Shown: positions 27,913 to 38,283, counted from the stretch's first letter. The stretch is DNA of 64,000 nt from Erwinia sp. HDF1-3R (GCF_039621855.1 NZ_CP155071.1:3534001-3598000), one strand, 5' to 3'. Program-made: numbers and translations. Notes: a model not told the origin generated them from the letters alone.

Positions 27913-30900
27913 ATGGCGAATTTTTTTATCGATCGCCCAATCTTTGCCTGGGTGATAGCGATTTTGCTTTGCCTGACCGGCACACTGGCAATCTTTTCCC
28001 TTCCCGTTGAACAATATCCACAGCTGGCTCCGCCCAATGTACGCATTACGGCGAACTATCCTGGCGCCTCAGCGAAAACGCTGGAAAACACCGTCACGCA
28101 GGTGATTGAGCAAAATATGACCGGGATCGACAACCTGATGTATATGTCTTCCCAGAGTAGCAACACCGGTCAGGCGACCATCCAGCTGACGTTCACCGCA
28201 GGCACCAATCCCGACGAGGCGCGCCAGCAGGTGCAGAACCAGTTGCAGAGCGCACTACGCAAGCTGCCACAGGCGGTTCAGTCGCAGGGCGTGACGGTGA
28301 CCAAGACGGGCGACACTAATATCCTGATGGTGGCATTCGTCTCTACGGACGGCAGCATGAAGAAACAGGATATTGCCGACTACGTGGCCAGTAACCTTCA
28401 GGAGCCGCTGAGCCGCATTGACGGCGTGGGTGAAGTGGATACCTATGGATCGCAGTATGCTATGCGCATCTGGCTCGATCCCAATAAGATGATTAACTAC
28501 GCGCTGACCACCTCCGATATCGTCAACGCTATAAAGTCGCAGAACAGTCAGGTGGCGGTGGGCCAGCTGGGTGGGCTGCCCTCGGTTGACCGACAGGCGC
28601 TTAATGCCACCATTAACTCGCAGTCGCTGCTGACCACCCCCGAACAGTTCAAAAATATCACCCTGCGCGTCAATCCGGATGGATCGGAGGTCAGGCTGGG
28701 CGATGTGGCCGAGGTCGGGCTGGGAGCTGAAAATTACGATCTCCTTAGCCAGTATAATGGCCAGCAGGCCTCAGGGCTGGGGATCAAACTGGCCTCCGGG
28801 GCCAATGAGTTAGACACTGATAAGCGGGTACGGGCCCGTATCGACGAGCTGTCCCACTATTTCCCCCATGGCCTTGAGGCGAAAGTCGCCTATGAGACTA
28901 CGCCGTTTGTAACGGCGTCCATTGAAGATGTGGTGAAAACCCTTATCGAAGCTGTGCTGCTGGTCTTTGTGGTGATGTACCTGTTTCTGCAAAACCTTCG
29001 CGCGACCTTAATCCCTACGCTGGCGGTGCCGGTTGTGCTGCTCGGCACCTTTGCCATCCTCTCAGCCTGTGGATTCAGTATCAACACGCTGACTATGTTT
29101 GCCATGGTGCTGGCGATTGGGCTGCTGGTCGACGATGCAATCGTGGTGGTTGAAAACGTCGAGCGAATAATGAGCGAAGAGGGGCTTGCCCCTCGTGAGG
29201 CAACGCGTAAATCAATGGGGCAGATCCAGGGGGCGCTGGTTGGCATCGCGCTGGTGCTGTCGGCGGTATTTATTCCCATGGCTTTTTTTGGCGGTACGAC
29301 AGGCGCTATCTATCGTCAGTTTTCAGTCACTATCGTCTCCGCGATGGTGCTGTCGGTGCTGGTGGCAATGATCCTGACGCCAGCCCTGTGCGCCACGCTG
29401 CTTAAGCCGCTGGAAAAAGGCCATCATCACGGTCGCCGGGGGTTCTTCGGCTGGTTTAACCGGATGTTCAACCGCAATGCCGAACGCTATGAGCGCGGTG
29501 TAGGGAAAATTCTCGCGAAGGCGGGCCGCTGGCTGCTGCTGTACATGGTGATTATCGCCAGCATGGCGCTGCTCTTTGTGCATTTACCCACGTCGTTTCT
29601 GCCGCTGGAGGACAGGGGCATCTTTACCACGCAGATACAGCTGCCGCCGGGCTCGACACTACAGGAGACTAACAGGGTCGTTGATAAGGTCGAAAAGTAC
29701 TATCTGACGCAGGAAAAAAACAATGTTGTATCAGTATTTTCAACCATCGGCGCGGGTCCGGGCGGTAATGGGCAAAACGTCGCGCGCATGTTCGTACGGC
29801 TGAAGGACTGGCAGGATCGTCCCGGTGGCAGTAATACCTCATTTGCCATTATTGAGCGGGCGACAAACGCCTTCCGCAGTATCAAAGAGGGCCGGGTTAT
29901 TGCCAGCAGCCCGCCAGCCATCACGGGTATGGGTAGCGCCGCGGGATTTGATATGGAGCTGCAGGATCATGCGGGCGTAGGACACGACGCGTTGATGAGG
30001 GCGCGCGATCTGCTGCTGGCAAAAGCGGATGCCAACCCCGCGCTGGCGCGTGTGCGTCACAATGGTCTGGATGACACCCCCCAGCTGCGGATAGATATCG
30101 ATCAGCATAAGGCGCAGGCGCTGGGCATATCGCTTGACGATATTAACAATACGCTAGAAACCGGCTGGGGCTCCACCTATGTTAATGACTTCCTGGATCG
30201 GGGCCGGGTGAAAAAAGTTTATGTTCAGGCTGCCGCCCCCTATCGCATGCTGCCGGACGATATTGGTAAATGGTACGTGCGCAACAGCAGCGGCGGCATG
30301 GTGCCGTTTAGCGCTTTCGCCACCACCGCCTGGGAAACAGGCTCGCCCCGGCTGGAACGGTACAATGGCTACGCGTCGCTGGAAATTGTGGGAGAATCAG
30401 CCCCCGGCGTGAGTACCGGTACTGCGATGGACATCATGCAACAGCTGGTCAGCCAGCTGCCCGGCGGGATTGGCCTGCAATGGACGGGTGCCTCATTACA
30501 GGAGCGAATGACCGATTCTCAGGCCCCGGCGCTCTATGCTATTTCGCTGCTGGTAGTGTTCCTTTGCCTGGCGGCGCTTTATGAAAGCTGGTCCATTCCG
30601 TTTTCCGTCATGTTAGTGGTGCCGCTGGGCGTAATTGGTGCGCTGGTAGCCACCTGGCTACGCGGTTTGGAAAACGACGTCTATTTCCAGGTCGGACTGT
30701 TAACGGTTATCGGCCTGTCGGCGAAGAACGCCATTCTGATTGTTGAATTTGCGAATGATATCAACAGTCAGGGCCGTGCTCTGCTGGAATCAACGCTGGA
30801 AGCAGCCCGGCAGCGTCTGCGCCCCATCCTGATGACCTCGCTGGCCTTTATTTTCGGCGTGCTCCCCATGGCTATCAGTAATGGCGCTGGATCAGGCAGC

Positions 30901-31041
30901 CAGCATGCGGTTGGCACCGGCGTAATGGGTGGAATGATCTCGGCAACGGTACTGGCGATTTTCTTTGTCCCCCTGTTTTTTGTACTGGTTCGCCAGCGCT
31001 TTCCGGCCAGCGCGAAACCCGCAGGCGAGCAGGACAGATAA
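27913..31041 (+). CDS. acrD: RND multidrug efflux transporter AcrD
   Basis: The product has 1042 residues (E. coli AcrD 1037), starting [13 protein letters not shown]; an upstream in-frame ATG at 27871 adds 14 unrelated residues. It is a proton-driven inner membrane pump of the HAE1 family that in E. coli exports aminoglycosides and acidic drugs with AcrA and TolC. The proton-relay residues are in place: paired Asp in [16 protein letters not shown] and Lys in [14 protein letters not shown]. Two large periplasmic loops separate helices 1-2 and 7-8. No adaptor gene is adjacent, as in E. coli. Confidence 0.94.
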   Translation: MANFFIDRPIFAWVIAILLCLTGTLAIFSLPVEQYPQLAPPNVRITANYPGASAKTLENTVTQVIEQNMTGIDNLMYMSSQSSNTGQATIQLTFTAGTNPDEARQQVQNQLQSALRKLPQAVQSQGVTVTKTGDTNILMVAFVSTDGSMKKQDIADYVASNLQEPLSRIDGVGEVDTYGSQYAMRIWLDPNKMINYALTTSDIVNAIKSQNSQVAVGQLGGLPSVDRQALNATINSQSLLTTPEQFKNITLRVNPDGSEVRLGDVAEVGLGAENYDLLSQYNGQQASGLGIKLASGANELDTDKRVRARIDELSHYFPHGLEAKVAYETTPFVTASIEDVVKTLIEAVLLVFVVMYLFLQNLRATLIPTLAVPVVLLGTFAILSACGFSINTLTMFAMVLAIGLLVDDAIVVVENVERIMSEEGLAPREATRKSMGQIQGALVGIALVLSAVFIPMAFFGGTTGAIYRQFSVTIVSAMVLSVLVAMILTPALCATLLKPLEKGHHHGRRGFFGWFNRMFNRNAERYERGVGKILAKAGRWLLLYMVIIASMALLFVHLPTSFLPLEDRGIFTTQIQLPPGSTLQETNRVVDKVEKYYLTQEKNNVVSVFSTIGAGPGGNGQNVARMFVRLKDWQDRPGGSNTSFAIIERATNAFRSIKEGRVIASSPPAITGMGSAAGFDMELQDHAGVGHDALMRARDLLLAKADANPALARVRHNGLDDTPQLRIDIDQHKAQALGISLDDINNTLETGWGSTYVNDFLDRGRVKKVYVQAAAPYRMLPDDIGKWYVRNSSGGMVPFSAFATTAWETGSPRLERYNGYASLEIVGESAPGVSTGTAMDIMQQLVSQLPGGIGLQWTGASLQERMTDSQAPALYAISLLVVFLCLAALYESWSIPFSVMLVVPLGVIGALVATWLRGLENDVYFQVGLLTVIGLSAKNAILIVEFANDINSQGRALLESTLEAARQRLRPILMTSLAFIFGVLPMAISNGAGSGSQHAVGTGVMGGMISATVLAIFFVPLFFVLVRQRFPASAKPAGEQDR

Positions 31042-31045
31042 TACG

Positions 31046-31127
31046 ACCCAATAAAAAAGGCAGCGACAGGGCTAAAACCAGCCACCTAAGATGGCGAGGA
31101 TTAGCCTGTCGCTGCCTTGCATTGGGT
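31046..31127. terminator. Long imperfect hairpin after acrD
   Basis: Arms aaggcagcgacaggGctaa (31057-31075) and ttagcctgtcgctgcctt (31101-31118) pair with one bulged G; an outer pair acccaat (31046-31052) / attgggt (31121-31127) extends the stem, and an inner GCCA/TGGC lies in the loop. It is unusually long for a terminator and sits between converging acrD and ypfM. Confidence 0.7.
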
Positions 31128-31186
31128 TCAGGTACGCAGAAAAGTGTCACCGCTATTTCCTTATCCCGGATGCAGATTGCGCGAAA

Positions 31187-31246
31187 TTAACGCGCCAGCA
31201 TCGCTTCTATAAATTCTTTCCAGTTCCCCAGCTCGACATCAATCAT
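31187..31246 (-). CDS. ypfM: Small protein YpfM
   Basis: A 19-codon frame beginning MIDVELGNWKEF and ending MLAR matches E. coli YpfM, a detected small protein of 19 residues (which I recall as having ELGNWKDF). GGGGGTG precedes ATG 31246, and a perfect TATAAT (minus strand, 31274-31279) lies about 30 bases upstream. The location, downstream of and convergent with acrD, also fits. It may form one amphipathic helix; its role is unknown. Confidence 0.82.
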   Translation of the reverse strand: MIDVELGNWKEFIEAMLAR

Positions 31247-31375
31247 GCTACACCCCCGCGTTAAGATGGCTTTATTATAAGAATATTCCTAATTTTATAA
31301 AAACACTTTCACTCACTTACTGCTATCGGCAACGCTTATCAAAACTGTAATTAGCAGATGAGTTTAGGAGAGCAG

Positions 31376-31834
31376 ATGAATCCAATGGTTCTGGTAAGGG
31401 AAAGCGGGATGGCTGATGTCGACTGGCACCAGCTTGCAGCATTGATCGAGCGGGCGGGGCTGAGCCACCGTGATCCCCGAACGCTACAACGTGCGTATCA
31501 ACATTCTTCATTTGTCTGGTTCGGCTATGTTGATGGTGTTCTCATGGCTACCGCACACGCGATAAGCGATATGACCTGGGCCTCTTACCTCTCGGACGTC
31601 ATTATTGATGTGGATTATCAGGGGAAAGGGTACGGTGGTCAGCTTATGGCAGCAATAATGGAAACCCTGACACCCTGCGGCAAGGTCTTTATCTATTCAA
31701 TGCCGGAAAAAATTAGCTTCTATCAGCGCCTGGGCTTCGCCGAACTGACGACCGGCATGATCTATGCGCAGGGTGAGGCGCTACTGCGGCTGGAGGAAAA
31801 GGGGTTTATCAAAGCCCGCATTCAGGAAGCCTGA
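31376..31834 (+). CDS. GNAT-family N-acetyltransferase
   Basis: The product has 152 residues, starting MNPMVLVRESG behind GGAGAG; an ATG six codons earlier lacks a site. The acetyl-CoA motif appears as VIIDVDYQGKGYGGQLMAAI, followed by FIYSMPEKISFYQRLGF. The general family is clear; the acceptor is not. No obvious E. coli counterpart lies at this location. Confidence 0.85.
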   Translation: MNPMVLVRESGMADVDWHQLAALIERAGLSHRDPRTLQRAYQHSSFVWFGYVDGVLMATAHAISDMTWASYLSDVIIDVDYQGKGYGGQLMAAIMETLTPCGKVFIYSMPEKISFYQRLGFAELTTGMIYAQGEALLRLEEKGFIKARIQEA

Positions 31835-31872
31835 GCCGCTCCTTTACCTCATGCCCAGGCGCGCACTGAGCC

Positions 31873-31908
31873 CCTGAACGAAATGATGTGATGATTGCAT
31901 CGTTCAGG
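31873..31908. terminator. Hairpin between converging acetyltransferase and small gene
   Basis: CCTGAACGA (31873-31881) pairs with TCGTTCAGG (31900-31908); the loop contains a second partial stem. There is no strong T run on either side. Confidence 0.5.
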
Positions 31909-31943
31909 CATATAGCCATGGCGCTATGCCGTTGTGCCGGACG

Positions 31944-32138
31944 CTATTTCAGTACGATTACCTTATCGTAACCACCGCTTTCGCTGTCGATATGCGTCTT
32001 TGCGTCGGGATGCTCGGCCAGCACGGCCTCAACAATATGGTTAAACTCTTCGCAGCGGCTCGGCTGCTTACGAATAATCACGATCGTAGACTGGGTCTCT
32101 TCTACCGTATGGGCAGAAGACGCTTTCATATAGTTCAT
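31944..32138 (-). CDS. Small unrecognised protein, 64 residues
   Basis: Starts MNYMKASSAHTVEETQ behind GGAGGG (ATG 32138); a longer open frame to 32198 lacks a site. It is soluble and without signal peptide; the middle reads TIVIIRKQPSRCEEFNHIV and the end SGGYDKVIVLK. Beta-alpha-beta-like pattern with one Cys. I do not recognise the family. Divergent from yffB, with which it shares a 140-base intergenic region. Confidence 0.65.
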   Translation of the reverse strand: MNYMKASSAHTVEETQSTIVIIRKQPSRCEEFNHIVEAVLAEHPDAKTHIDSESGGYDKVIVLK

Positions 32139-32278
32139 ATTGTCCCTCCGTTGCTGAGTCTGCTGCTTTAATGGTATCCCCGCCTTCCCTGCTGCCATGC
32201 AGGCGCATCCGATGTAGACTAACCGCCTGAACAGTCTTGAATAGTATAGAAACCCACAGAAAAAAGAAGGGAACCGTT

Positions 32279-32638
32279 ATGCTTACAATGTATGGCATTA
32301 AAAACTGCGACACAATCCGAAAAGCGCGTAAATACCTTGAGGCACAGGGCGTGGCGTTTAAGTTCCATGACTACCGCGCAGACGGCGTGGATGCGGCCCT
32401 GGTGCAAAAATTTATTGCTACGCTGGGCTGGGAGGCGCTGCTAAATACGCGCGGCACCACCTGGCGTAAACTGAGCGACGAACAGCGCAACGCAGTAAAT
32501 AATGCCGAAAGTGCCCTGGCGCTGATGGTCGAACAGCCTGCCACGATCAAACGCCCGTTGCTCTGCGGCGCAGACGGCTCTATGCTGCTGGGTTTCAGTG
32601 AAAGCACCTACACGCCGTTTATCCAGGAGAAGCCGTAA
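32279..32638 (+). CDS. yffB: ArsC/Spx-family protein YffB
   Basis: The product has 119 residues with the thioredoxin-like fold of arsenate reductases. The N-terminal [15 protein letters not shown] carries a single Cys in a NCDT setting; GSH-dependent reductase activity is suspected for the family. Stop and dapE start are two bases apart, so the two are translationally coupled, as in E. coli. Confidence 0.92.
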   Translation: MLTMYGIKNCDTIRKARKYLEAQGVAFKFHDYRADGVDAALVQKFIATLGWEALLNTRGTTWRKLSDEQRNAVNNAESALALMVEQPATIKRPLLCGADGSMLLGFSESTYTPFIQEKP

Positions 32639-32640
32639 TT

Positions 32641-33768
32641 ATGTTTTGTCCGGTCATTGCGCTGACGCAGCAGCTTATTCGACGCCCCTCCCTCAGCCCG
32701 GATGATGCTGGCTGCCAGGCCATTATGATCGAACGCCTGCGGGCGATGGGTTTCACCATTGAACTGATGCCCTTTGGCGATACGCTAAATTTCTGGGCCT
32801 GGCGTGGGCAAGGCGAGACGCTGGCGTTTGCCGGTCACACCGATGTGGTTCCTCCCGGAGACGGCAACCGCTGGATCAACCCACCCTTTGAGCCGACGAT
32901 TCGTGACGGCATGCTTTACGGTCGTGGCGCGGCAGATATGAAAGGTTCGCTGGCGGCGATGATTGTCGCGGCTGAGCGCTTCGTCAGGGCTTTCCCTGAC
33001 CACAAAGGCAGGCTGGCCTTTCTGATCACTTCAGATGAAGAAGCCAGCGCCACGTACGGCACGGTAAAAGTGGTCGAGGCGCTGATGGCCCGTCAGGAAC
33101 GGCTGGACTACTGTCTGGTCGGAGAGCCATCCAGCACCGAAGTTGTCGGAGACGTCGTGAAAAATGGTCGCCGCGGCTCAATGACCGCCAATCTGACTAT
33201 CCACGGCGTTCAGGGACATGTTGCTTATCCTCATCTGGCCGATAACCCGGTTCACCGCGTGCTGCCCGCGCTAAATGAACTGGTGGCCATTGAGTGGGAT
33301 CGGGGCAATGAGTTTTTCCCGCCCACCAGCATGCAAATTGCTAACGTGCAGGCCGGGACCGGCAGCAATAACGTTATTCCAGGCGAATGTTTCGTACAGT
33401 TCAACTTCCGCTTCAGCACTGAGCTGACCGATGAGCAGATCAAACAGCGCGTAGAGGCGCTGCTGGAAAGCCATCAGCTACGCTACAGCCTGGAGTGGAA
33501 GGTCTCCGGCCAGCCGTTCCTGACGCCAACCGGGGATCTGGTGAGCGCGGTGGTGAACGCGGTTGCGCACTATAATGAAATTAAGCCGCAGCTGCTGACC
33601 ACAGGCGGCACGTCGGATGGCCGCTTTATTGCCCGGATGGGCGCGCAGGTGGTCGAGCTGGGGCCGGTTAACGCCACCATTCATAAAATCAATGAGTGCG
33701 TTAAGGCGTCGGATCTGCAACTGCTGAGCAGGATGTATCAGCGCATTATGGAACAGTTAATCGCTTAA
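32641..33768 (+). CDS. dapE: Succinyl-diaminopimelate desuccinylase
   Basis: The product has 375 residues, the E. coli length. It removes succinate from N-succinyl-LL-diaminopimelate in lysine and peptidoglycan synthesis. The M20 di-zinc motifs are present: [27 protein letters not shown] and TSDEEASA with the catalytic Glu. A dimerisation domain is inserted in the middle. Co-transcribed with yffB and ypfN. Confidence 0.96.
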   Translation: MFCPVIALTQQLIRRPSLSPDDAGCQAIMIERLRAMGFTIELMPFGDTLNFWAWRGQGETLAFAGHTDVVPPGDGNRWINPPFEPTIRDGMLYGRGAADMKGSLAAMIVAAERFVRAFPDHKGRLAFLITSDEEASATYGTVKVVEALMARQERLDYCLVGEPSSTEVVGDVVKNGRRGSMTANLTIHGVQGHVAYPHLADNPVHRVLPALNELVAIEWDRGNEFFPPTSMQIANVQAGTGSNNVIPGECFVQFNFRFSTELTDEQIKQRVEALLESHQLRYSLEWKVSGQPFLTPTGDLVSAVVNAVAHYNEIKPQLLTTGGTSDGRFIARMGAQVVELGPVNATIHKINECVKASDLQLLSRMYQRIMEQLIA

Positions 33769-33778
33769 AGGAGTAGAT

Positions 33779-33967
33779 ATGGAACTATTAAAAGAGTACT
33801 GGTGGGTTCTGGTCATCGTGGTGATGGTAGGCATACTGATGAACGTCTACAAAGACCTCAAGCGCATCGATCCCAAAAAATATCTGGATAATAAGCCCGA
33901 TCTTCCCCCGCACCGTGATTTTAACGATAAGTGGGACGATGGTGATGACTGGCCGAAGAAGAAATAG
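33779..33967 (+). CDS. ypfN: Small membrane protein YpfN (UPF0370)
   Basis: The product has 62 residues with one N-terminal membrane helix ([18 protein letters not shown]) and an acidic, Trp-rich tail ([20 protein letters not shown]) conserved in the family. AAGGAG precedes the ATG ten bases after dapE. Function is unknown. Confidence 0.9.
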   Translation: MELLKEYWWVLVIVVMVGILMNVYKDLKRIDPKKYLDNKPDLPPHRDFNDKWDDGDDWPKKK

Positions 33968-33999
33968 GGCCGGGCTTAAAAGATAGCAGGCTCAACCGC

Positions 34000-36315
34000 T
34001 TAGGCTGTGGAAACACCGCTGGCGCCGTCGCGTATCGCTGTCATCGTCGCTTTCAGCCACTGACTGCGCGGCGCATCCAGCGCTTCCAGGGCCTGCTGCG
34101 CCTCCAGGCGCCAGCCGGTCAGTAGCGCTTTGCGCCCGCTCAGCCCGTACCGTTCACAGAGTATAGCGGCTTCCACACCCTCCTCTACCGCCCCGTGCAG
34201 TAATGCCAGATCGAACACGCTGTGGTGCAGCAGACGCCCAAGCGATCCTACGCAGGCCTCGAGCGGACGCTGTGCCCACGCAAAGCCAGCCAGCTCATAC
34301 CAGTCATCGTCATTCAGTCGCCGATCGGCTACGACCGGAAAGTCGAGGCCGGGTAGATCAATCCTTTTTTTCAGCCATGGCCAGTCGCACACCAGCCGCT
34401 GTACTGCGCGGGTGCATAGCGTTTTACCCCGATCGCTAACCGGCAGCATCGCCATTGCGCTATAACAGCCGCTGCTGGCCTCCTTTTGACTGCCCAGTCG
34501 TACCAGAGAGAAGCCACACGCGCGCCAGAATGCCCACAGCGATTCGGTAAAGCCAAAACTGACCGAGAGAAAATCGAGCTGGGCGGATTTGTCCAGGGTG
34601 CGCAGCACCATTTCCCGCCCCACGCCCTGGCGACGCAGTGCGGGAGCGATGGCAATGCGGCTGATGCGACGCGAGCGCATCTGCGCTGCCTCTGCAAAGC
34701 CAGCATGGGCCGCAAGCGACTGCGCAACAAGATTACCACGCGGGCGGCGAAAGCCAGCCCAGACGGCGTTCGATAGCGTCTCCGACAGCCCGCCCTCATC
34801 CGTCAGCCACAGCGCCCCCTGTACCTGCTCGCCCTGCATCGCAGCGCTAAAATGCATCCCCGGTGCGTCCATCATCCGCCGCAGATCCAGCGGGGACGTG
34901 CGATAGTGCGCGCTCGCCAGCAGCTGATAAATGGCCGAGAGCTGAGAAGGGTTGTGCTGCCAGTCAGCCTGTTCGGGAAAAATATAGCGAACGTCGCCTG
35001 CCCCAGGCTCGGGTATGAGATCTGCGAACAGCAGCGCATCTCCGGTAAAGCGCTCGAGCGGATCGTCGGCGGCCCAGCGCAGCGGCTCGTCCAGCGTCAG
35101 CAGAGTGGCATCCGGCAGGGTGGCACAGAACTTCAGTAAAAAACCGCGCCCCGTTCCCTCGTAACCCTGAAGCGTAGTAGTCAGTAATACGCGTGGGTAA
35201 AGCCTGACCAGCCGGGTAAGAAGCGGCGTGGGGATGGCAGCCGCCTCATCGATCAGCAGCCAGTCGATGCCTGCCGGAAGGTGATCTGGAGGCGTTTCCA
35301 GCAGGCGGTCCGGTGCGATAAACGCAAATTGTTCGCCCGCGAACTGCTCCAGCACGGCGGTTGATACTTTTCCCGGAGCCGTGACCAGGCAACGTCCGGG
35401 CCAGCGCGCGGCAAGCTGGCCCGCCAGCGCCGACTTCCCCCTGCCCCGGGGGGCAATCAGCACAAAAATCCCCGGGTCGCTGGATAGCAGCCGGTTCAAC
35501 AGCCTCTGCTGCTGTAGCATATGCTTCGGCTGCCAGTCAGATTCTGTGGGAACGGGAGAAAAGGATGAGGATTGAGATGGCGTCGCAGCCCACGGCCAGT
35601 CAGGATCCCCGGGCAAGTCAGGATGCAGCACCGGCAACGCCAACGGCAACGGCATCGGCATCGGCATCGGCATCGGCATCGGCATCGGCATCGGTGAAGG
35701 CTGATTTGGTTGAGCGATCAGTGCAACGTCCTTATCCTGCTCAATCAACCCCTGTAGCCGCCGGATAAAGTTTGGCGTGGCGACAGGTAAATCACGTTCA
35801 CTCCAGCGCAGCGAATCGTTATCCGGTAGCGCCGCCCAGCTCTGCCAGGGCGGCACCAGCATCAGCAGCCAGCTTCCGGCCTTGAGCGTCCCGGCGAGCA
35901 CCGCCAGCGCCTCGGCGTGAAAACCCTGGCGCGCATCGAAAACCGCGTGAAGAAATTCGCGCCCTAGCAGCGTGCGCAGCGCAGGAAAAGCGCAGTGCAG
36001 TGGGCTTTGCGGCTTATCTCCCAGCCACAGCCAGTCGCCGGGAAGCGCATTGATCCACTCCCCTGCCTGTGCCTCTGCCCACGCCGACGTACCGCTTAGC
36101 ACCAGCAGCCGGCGCTTACCCTGGCACCTGAGTGCCACAGTTTGCCGCTGTAAACCTTCGGTCTGCTGCGTTAAACCGTCAGTTTTCATCGGCAAGGCTT
36201 CATCCTGCTGGGGGAGGCCAGCAGCTTGCCCTAATGCGCCACCAGGCTGTTCAGGCGCACCAGATTTCTGAGGCGGCAGCTGGCAATGCGTTTCCTGCAT
36301 CAGGCGGTCAGTCAT
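34000..36315 (-). CDS. tmcA: tRNA(Met) cytidine acetyltransferase TmcA with extended N terminus
   Basis: It forms N4-acetylcytidine at the wobble base of elongator tRNA-Met using ATP and acetyl-CoA. The product has 771 residues against about 671 in E. coli. The DUF1726, helicase-like (APRGRGKSALAGQLAARW P-loop, DEAAAIPTPLL Walker B) and GNAT (RIAIAPALRRQGVGREMV) parts are all present. Two insertions explain the extra length: a Gln-rich, repetitive N-terminal tract (about residues 1-62, with LPQQ, LTQQ, LQRQT), and a Met-Pro dipeptide run near residue 210 encoded by a hexanucleotide repeat. The start is uncertain: ATG 36315 and ATG 36189 are candidates, the latter closer to E. coli. It overlaps the ypfJ end region, as in an operon. 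Confidence 0.9.
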   Translation of the reverse strand: MTDRLMQETHCQLPPQKSGAPEQPGGALGQAAGLPQQDEALPMKTDGLTQQTEGLQRQTVALRCQGKRRLLVLSGTSAWAEAQAGEWINALPGDWLWLGDKPQSPLHCAFPALRTLLGREFLHAVFDARQGFHAEALAVLAGTLKAGSWLLMLVPPWQSWAALPDNDSLRWSERDLPVATPNFIRRLQGLIEQDKDVALIAQPNQPSPMPMPMPMPMPMPMPLPLALPVLHPDLPGDPDWPWAATPSQSSSFSPVPTESDWQPKHMLQQQRLLNRLLSSDPGIFVLIAPRGRGKSALAGQLAARWPGRCLVTAPGKVSTAVLEQFAGEQFAFIAPDRLLETPPDHLPAGIDWLLIDEAAAIPTPLLTRLVRLYPRVLLTTTLQGYEGTGRGFLLKFCATLPDATLLTLDEPLRWAADDPLERFTGDALLFADLIPEPGAGDVRYIFPEQADWQHNPSQLSAIYQLLASAHYRTSPLDLRRMMDAPGMHFSAAMQGEQVQGALWLTDEGGLSETLSNAVWAGFRRPRGNLVAQSLAAHAGFAEAAQMRSRRISRIAIAPALRRQGVGREMVLRTLDKSAQLDFLSVSFGFTESLWAFWRACGFSLVRLGSQKEASSGCYSAMAMLPVSDRGKTLCTRAVQRLVCDWPWLKKRIDLPGLDFPVVADRRLNDDDWYELAGFAWAQRPLEACVGSLGRLLHHSVFDLALLHGAVEEGVEAAILCERYGLSGRKALLTGWRLEAQQALEALDAPRSQWLKATMTAIRDGASGVSTA
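35639..35692 (-). repeat. Hexanucleotide microsatellite in tmcA
   Basis: Seven perfect GGCATC units run from 35651 to 35692, preceded by related GGCAAC units. On the minus strand they encode alternating Met and Pro. Six-base slippage keeps the frame, so length can vary without inactivating TmcA. Confidence 0.92.
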
Positions 36316-36318
36316 GGA

Positions 36319-37185
36319 TTAATGCGCAAAGGTATTGCACTGCCCCTGGTCGCCGCTGTCATAACCTTTTTTAAACCAGCTGTAGCGCTGCTGTGAGGTG
36401 CCATGGGTAAAGCTGTCCGGCACCACGCGCCCCTGACTCTGCTGTTGCAGGCGATCGTCGCCAATCGCTTCGGCCGCGTTAAGCGCCTCCTGCAAATCGC
36501 CCGGTTCCAGCACCTTTTCCTGCTGCATATAGTGTCCCCATACGCCCGCAAAGCAGTCGGCCTGTAGCTCCATTTTTACCGACAGCTGATTTACCTGCTT
36601 CTGGCTGGCACCCTGCTGCATCTGGCGAACCTTTGGTTCAATACCCAGCAGCCGCTGCACATGATGCCCGACCTCATGCGCAATTACGTAGCCCTGAGCA
36701 AAATCGCCATCGGCACCGAGTTTGTTTTTCATCTCGTCATAAAAGGAGAGATCGATATAGACCGTGCCGTCGTTGGGGCAATAAAACGGCCCCATCACCG
36801 ACTGTCCGGTACCGCAGCCGGTACGCGTGGCGCCGCGATACATCACCAGCTTCGGAGGCGTATAGGTTTTTCCCATCTGCTGGAAGATTTTCTGCCAGGT
36901 ATCTTCGGTCGTCGCCAGGATAACCGAGGTGAACTTAGCCGCTTCATCCTGTTGGGGAGCAGAACGCTGCTGCTGCTGCTGCGCAGGCTGAGAAACAGTG
37001 GTTGAGCCGCCACTCAGCAGTGGCGTTAAATCATAACCGTAATAGCCCGCGATCATCACGATGACCAGCAGAATAATGCCCCCTTTCCCACGGGGGATAC
37101 GCATCCGGCCTCCGCCCATTGAGGCGGGTTGATCATCACGGCGATCTTCTACATTATCGCTCTCACGACGCCCTTGCCAACGCAT
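36319..37185 (-). CDS. ypfJ: YpfJ-family putative zinc metallopeptidase
   Basis: The product has 288 residues (E. coli 287). One N-terminal membrane helix ([18 protein letters not shown]) anchors it, followed by a Gln/Ser-rich linker and a neutral-zinc-peptidase domain with the HExxH motif [11 protein letters not shown] and a downstream metal ligand region [11 protein letters not shown]. Substrate unknown. Upstream partner of tmcA. Confidence 0.92.
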   Translation of the reverse strand: MRWQGRRESDNVEDRRDDQPASMGGGRMRIPRGKGGIILLVIVMIAGYYGYDLTPLLSGGSTTVSQPAQQQQQRSAPQQDEAAKFTSVILATTEDTWQKIFQQMGKTYTPPKLVMYRGATRTGCGTGQSVMGPFYCPNDGTVYIDLSFYDEMKNKLGADGDFAQGYVIAHEVGHHVQRLLGIEPKVRQMQQGASQKQVNQLSVKMELQADCFAGVWGHYMQQEKVLEPGDLQEALNAAEAIGDDRLQQQSQGRVVPDSFTHGTSQQRYSWFKKGYDSGDQGQCNTFAH

Positions 37186-37312
37186 ACACTACCCCTTGTT
37201 ATTATCGCCCAGCGGCGGGTGCAGTGATTTTAGTCGGGAGAGCGGGCGAACACCAGTCCGGAGGCTAACCGCTGCCGCGCACTGCGGAATATGGCGCTGC
37301 GCGGATGACAGA

Positions 37313-37444
37313 CGACTGCTGTCAGTTCAGCTTTAGTCGGGACTTCTGGCGACTGCTGTCAGTCCAGATTTAGCCCCGACTTCTGACGACTGCTGTCAGT
37401 CCAGATTCAGCCCCCACTTCTGGCGACTGCTGTCAGTCCAGCTT
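37313..37444 (-). repeat. Four 37-bp tandem repeats copying the purC 3' end
   Basis: cgactgctgtcag begins at 37313, 37350, 37387 and 37424, exactly 37 bases apart. The last copy contains the purC stop codon and final codons; the others lie beyond the stop and still carry CTGGACTGA. On the minus strand every unit can form a hairpin (GACTG/CAGTC with flanking CTGG/CCAG). The array directly follows purC and may act as a transcript-end or stability element. Confidence 0.92.
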
Positions 37445-38146
37445 CACGCCAAGGCGGTTAGCGACTTCTTCGTACGCCTCGATCAAACCACCGAGGCTTT
37501 GACGGTAGCGATCTTTGTCCATTTTGTTCAGCGTCTCTTTATCCCACAGGCGCGCGCCGTCCGGTGAGAACTCATCCCCCAGTACGACTTCACCTTTGAA
37601 CAGGCCAAACTCCAGCTTAAAGTCCACGAGGATCAGACCGGCATCCGCAAAGAGTTTGCTCAGCACCTCATTGGCGCGGTAGGTCAGCTCACGCATGCGC
37701 GCGAGGTTCTCTTTATTCACCCAGCCGAAGGTTTCGCAGTAGGACTCATTCACCATCGGATCGTGCTTCGCATCGTCTTTCAGAAACAGATCGAACAGCG
37801 GTGGGTTGAGGACCAGCCCTTCTTCCACGCCCATACGTTTAACCAGCGAGCCTGCCGCACGGTTACGCATTACGCACTCTACCGGCACCATATCCAGCTT
37901 TCTTACCAGCGCTTCATTGTCTGAAAGCAGCGCTTCCATCTGGGTTGGGATCCCGGCTTCCTGCAATTTGCTCATAATGAAATAATTAAATTTATTGTTA
38001 ATCATCCCTTTACGGTCAAACTGCTCAATACGTTCACCGTCCAGTGCTGACGTATCGTTGCGGAATTCGAGAACCAACAGATCCGGGTTTTCGGTGCTGT
38101 AGACGGTCTTCGCTTTGCCGCGATACAACTCAGCCAGTTTTTTCAT
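37433..38146 (-). CDS. purC: SAICAR synthetase PurC
   Basis: The product has 237 residues, the E. coli length, and joins CAIR with aspartate at the expense of ATP in purine synthesis. Typical segments are [26 protein letters not shown] and LVDFKLEFG. The final codons (GVKLD) sit inside the 37-bp repeat array. A PurR-like site lies about 80 bases upstream. Confidence 0.96.
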   Translation of the reverse strand: MKKLAELYRGKAKTVYSTENPDLLVLEFRNDTSALDGERIEQFDRKGMINNKFNYFIMSKLQEAGIPTQMEALLSDNEALVRKLDMVPVECVMRNRAAGSLVKRMGVEEGLVLNPPLFDLFLKDDAKHDPMVNESYCETFGWVNKENLARMRELTYRANEVLSKLFADAGLILVDFKLEFGLFKGEVVLGDEFSPDGARLWDKETLNKMDKDRYRQSLGGLIEAYEEVANRLGVKLD

Positions 38147-38225
38147 CTTGTATAACTCCAGGCGTTAATTCGGGATTGAACAGAAATTACCGGTCACTAT
38201 TCTATTATCTGCGGCGAAAAAATCG

Positions 38226-38241
38226 AAGCAATCGTTTACGC
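38226..38241 (-). promoter_or_regulatory. Candidate PurR operator of purC
   Basis: On the minus strand gcgtaaacgattgctt matches the PurR consensus ACGCAAACGTTTNCNT in its core except for two positions. It lies between the bamC terminator and purC, where E. coli purC is also PurR-controlled. Moderate because of the mismatches. Confidence 0.5.
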
Positions 38242-38251
38242 AGCCGCAAAT

Positions 38252-38277
38252 AAAAAAGGCCGGACGTATCCGGCCTG
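38252..38277 (-). terminator. Intrinsic terminator of dapA-bamC
   Basis: On the minus strand AGGCCGGA-tacg-TCCGGCCT is followed by TTTTTATTT. It ends the bamC transcript just before the purC promoter. Confidence 0.88.
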
Positions 38278-38283
38278 ATGCTT

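Noticed and set aside
37313-37444. CRISPR-like array of 37-bp repeats
   Set aside because: Units are contiguous without spacers and derive from the purC end; no cas gene is present.
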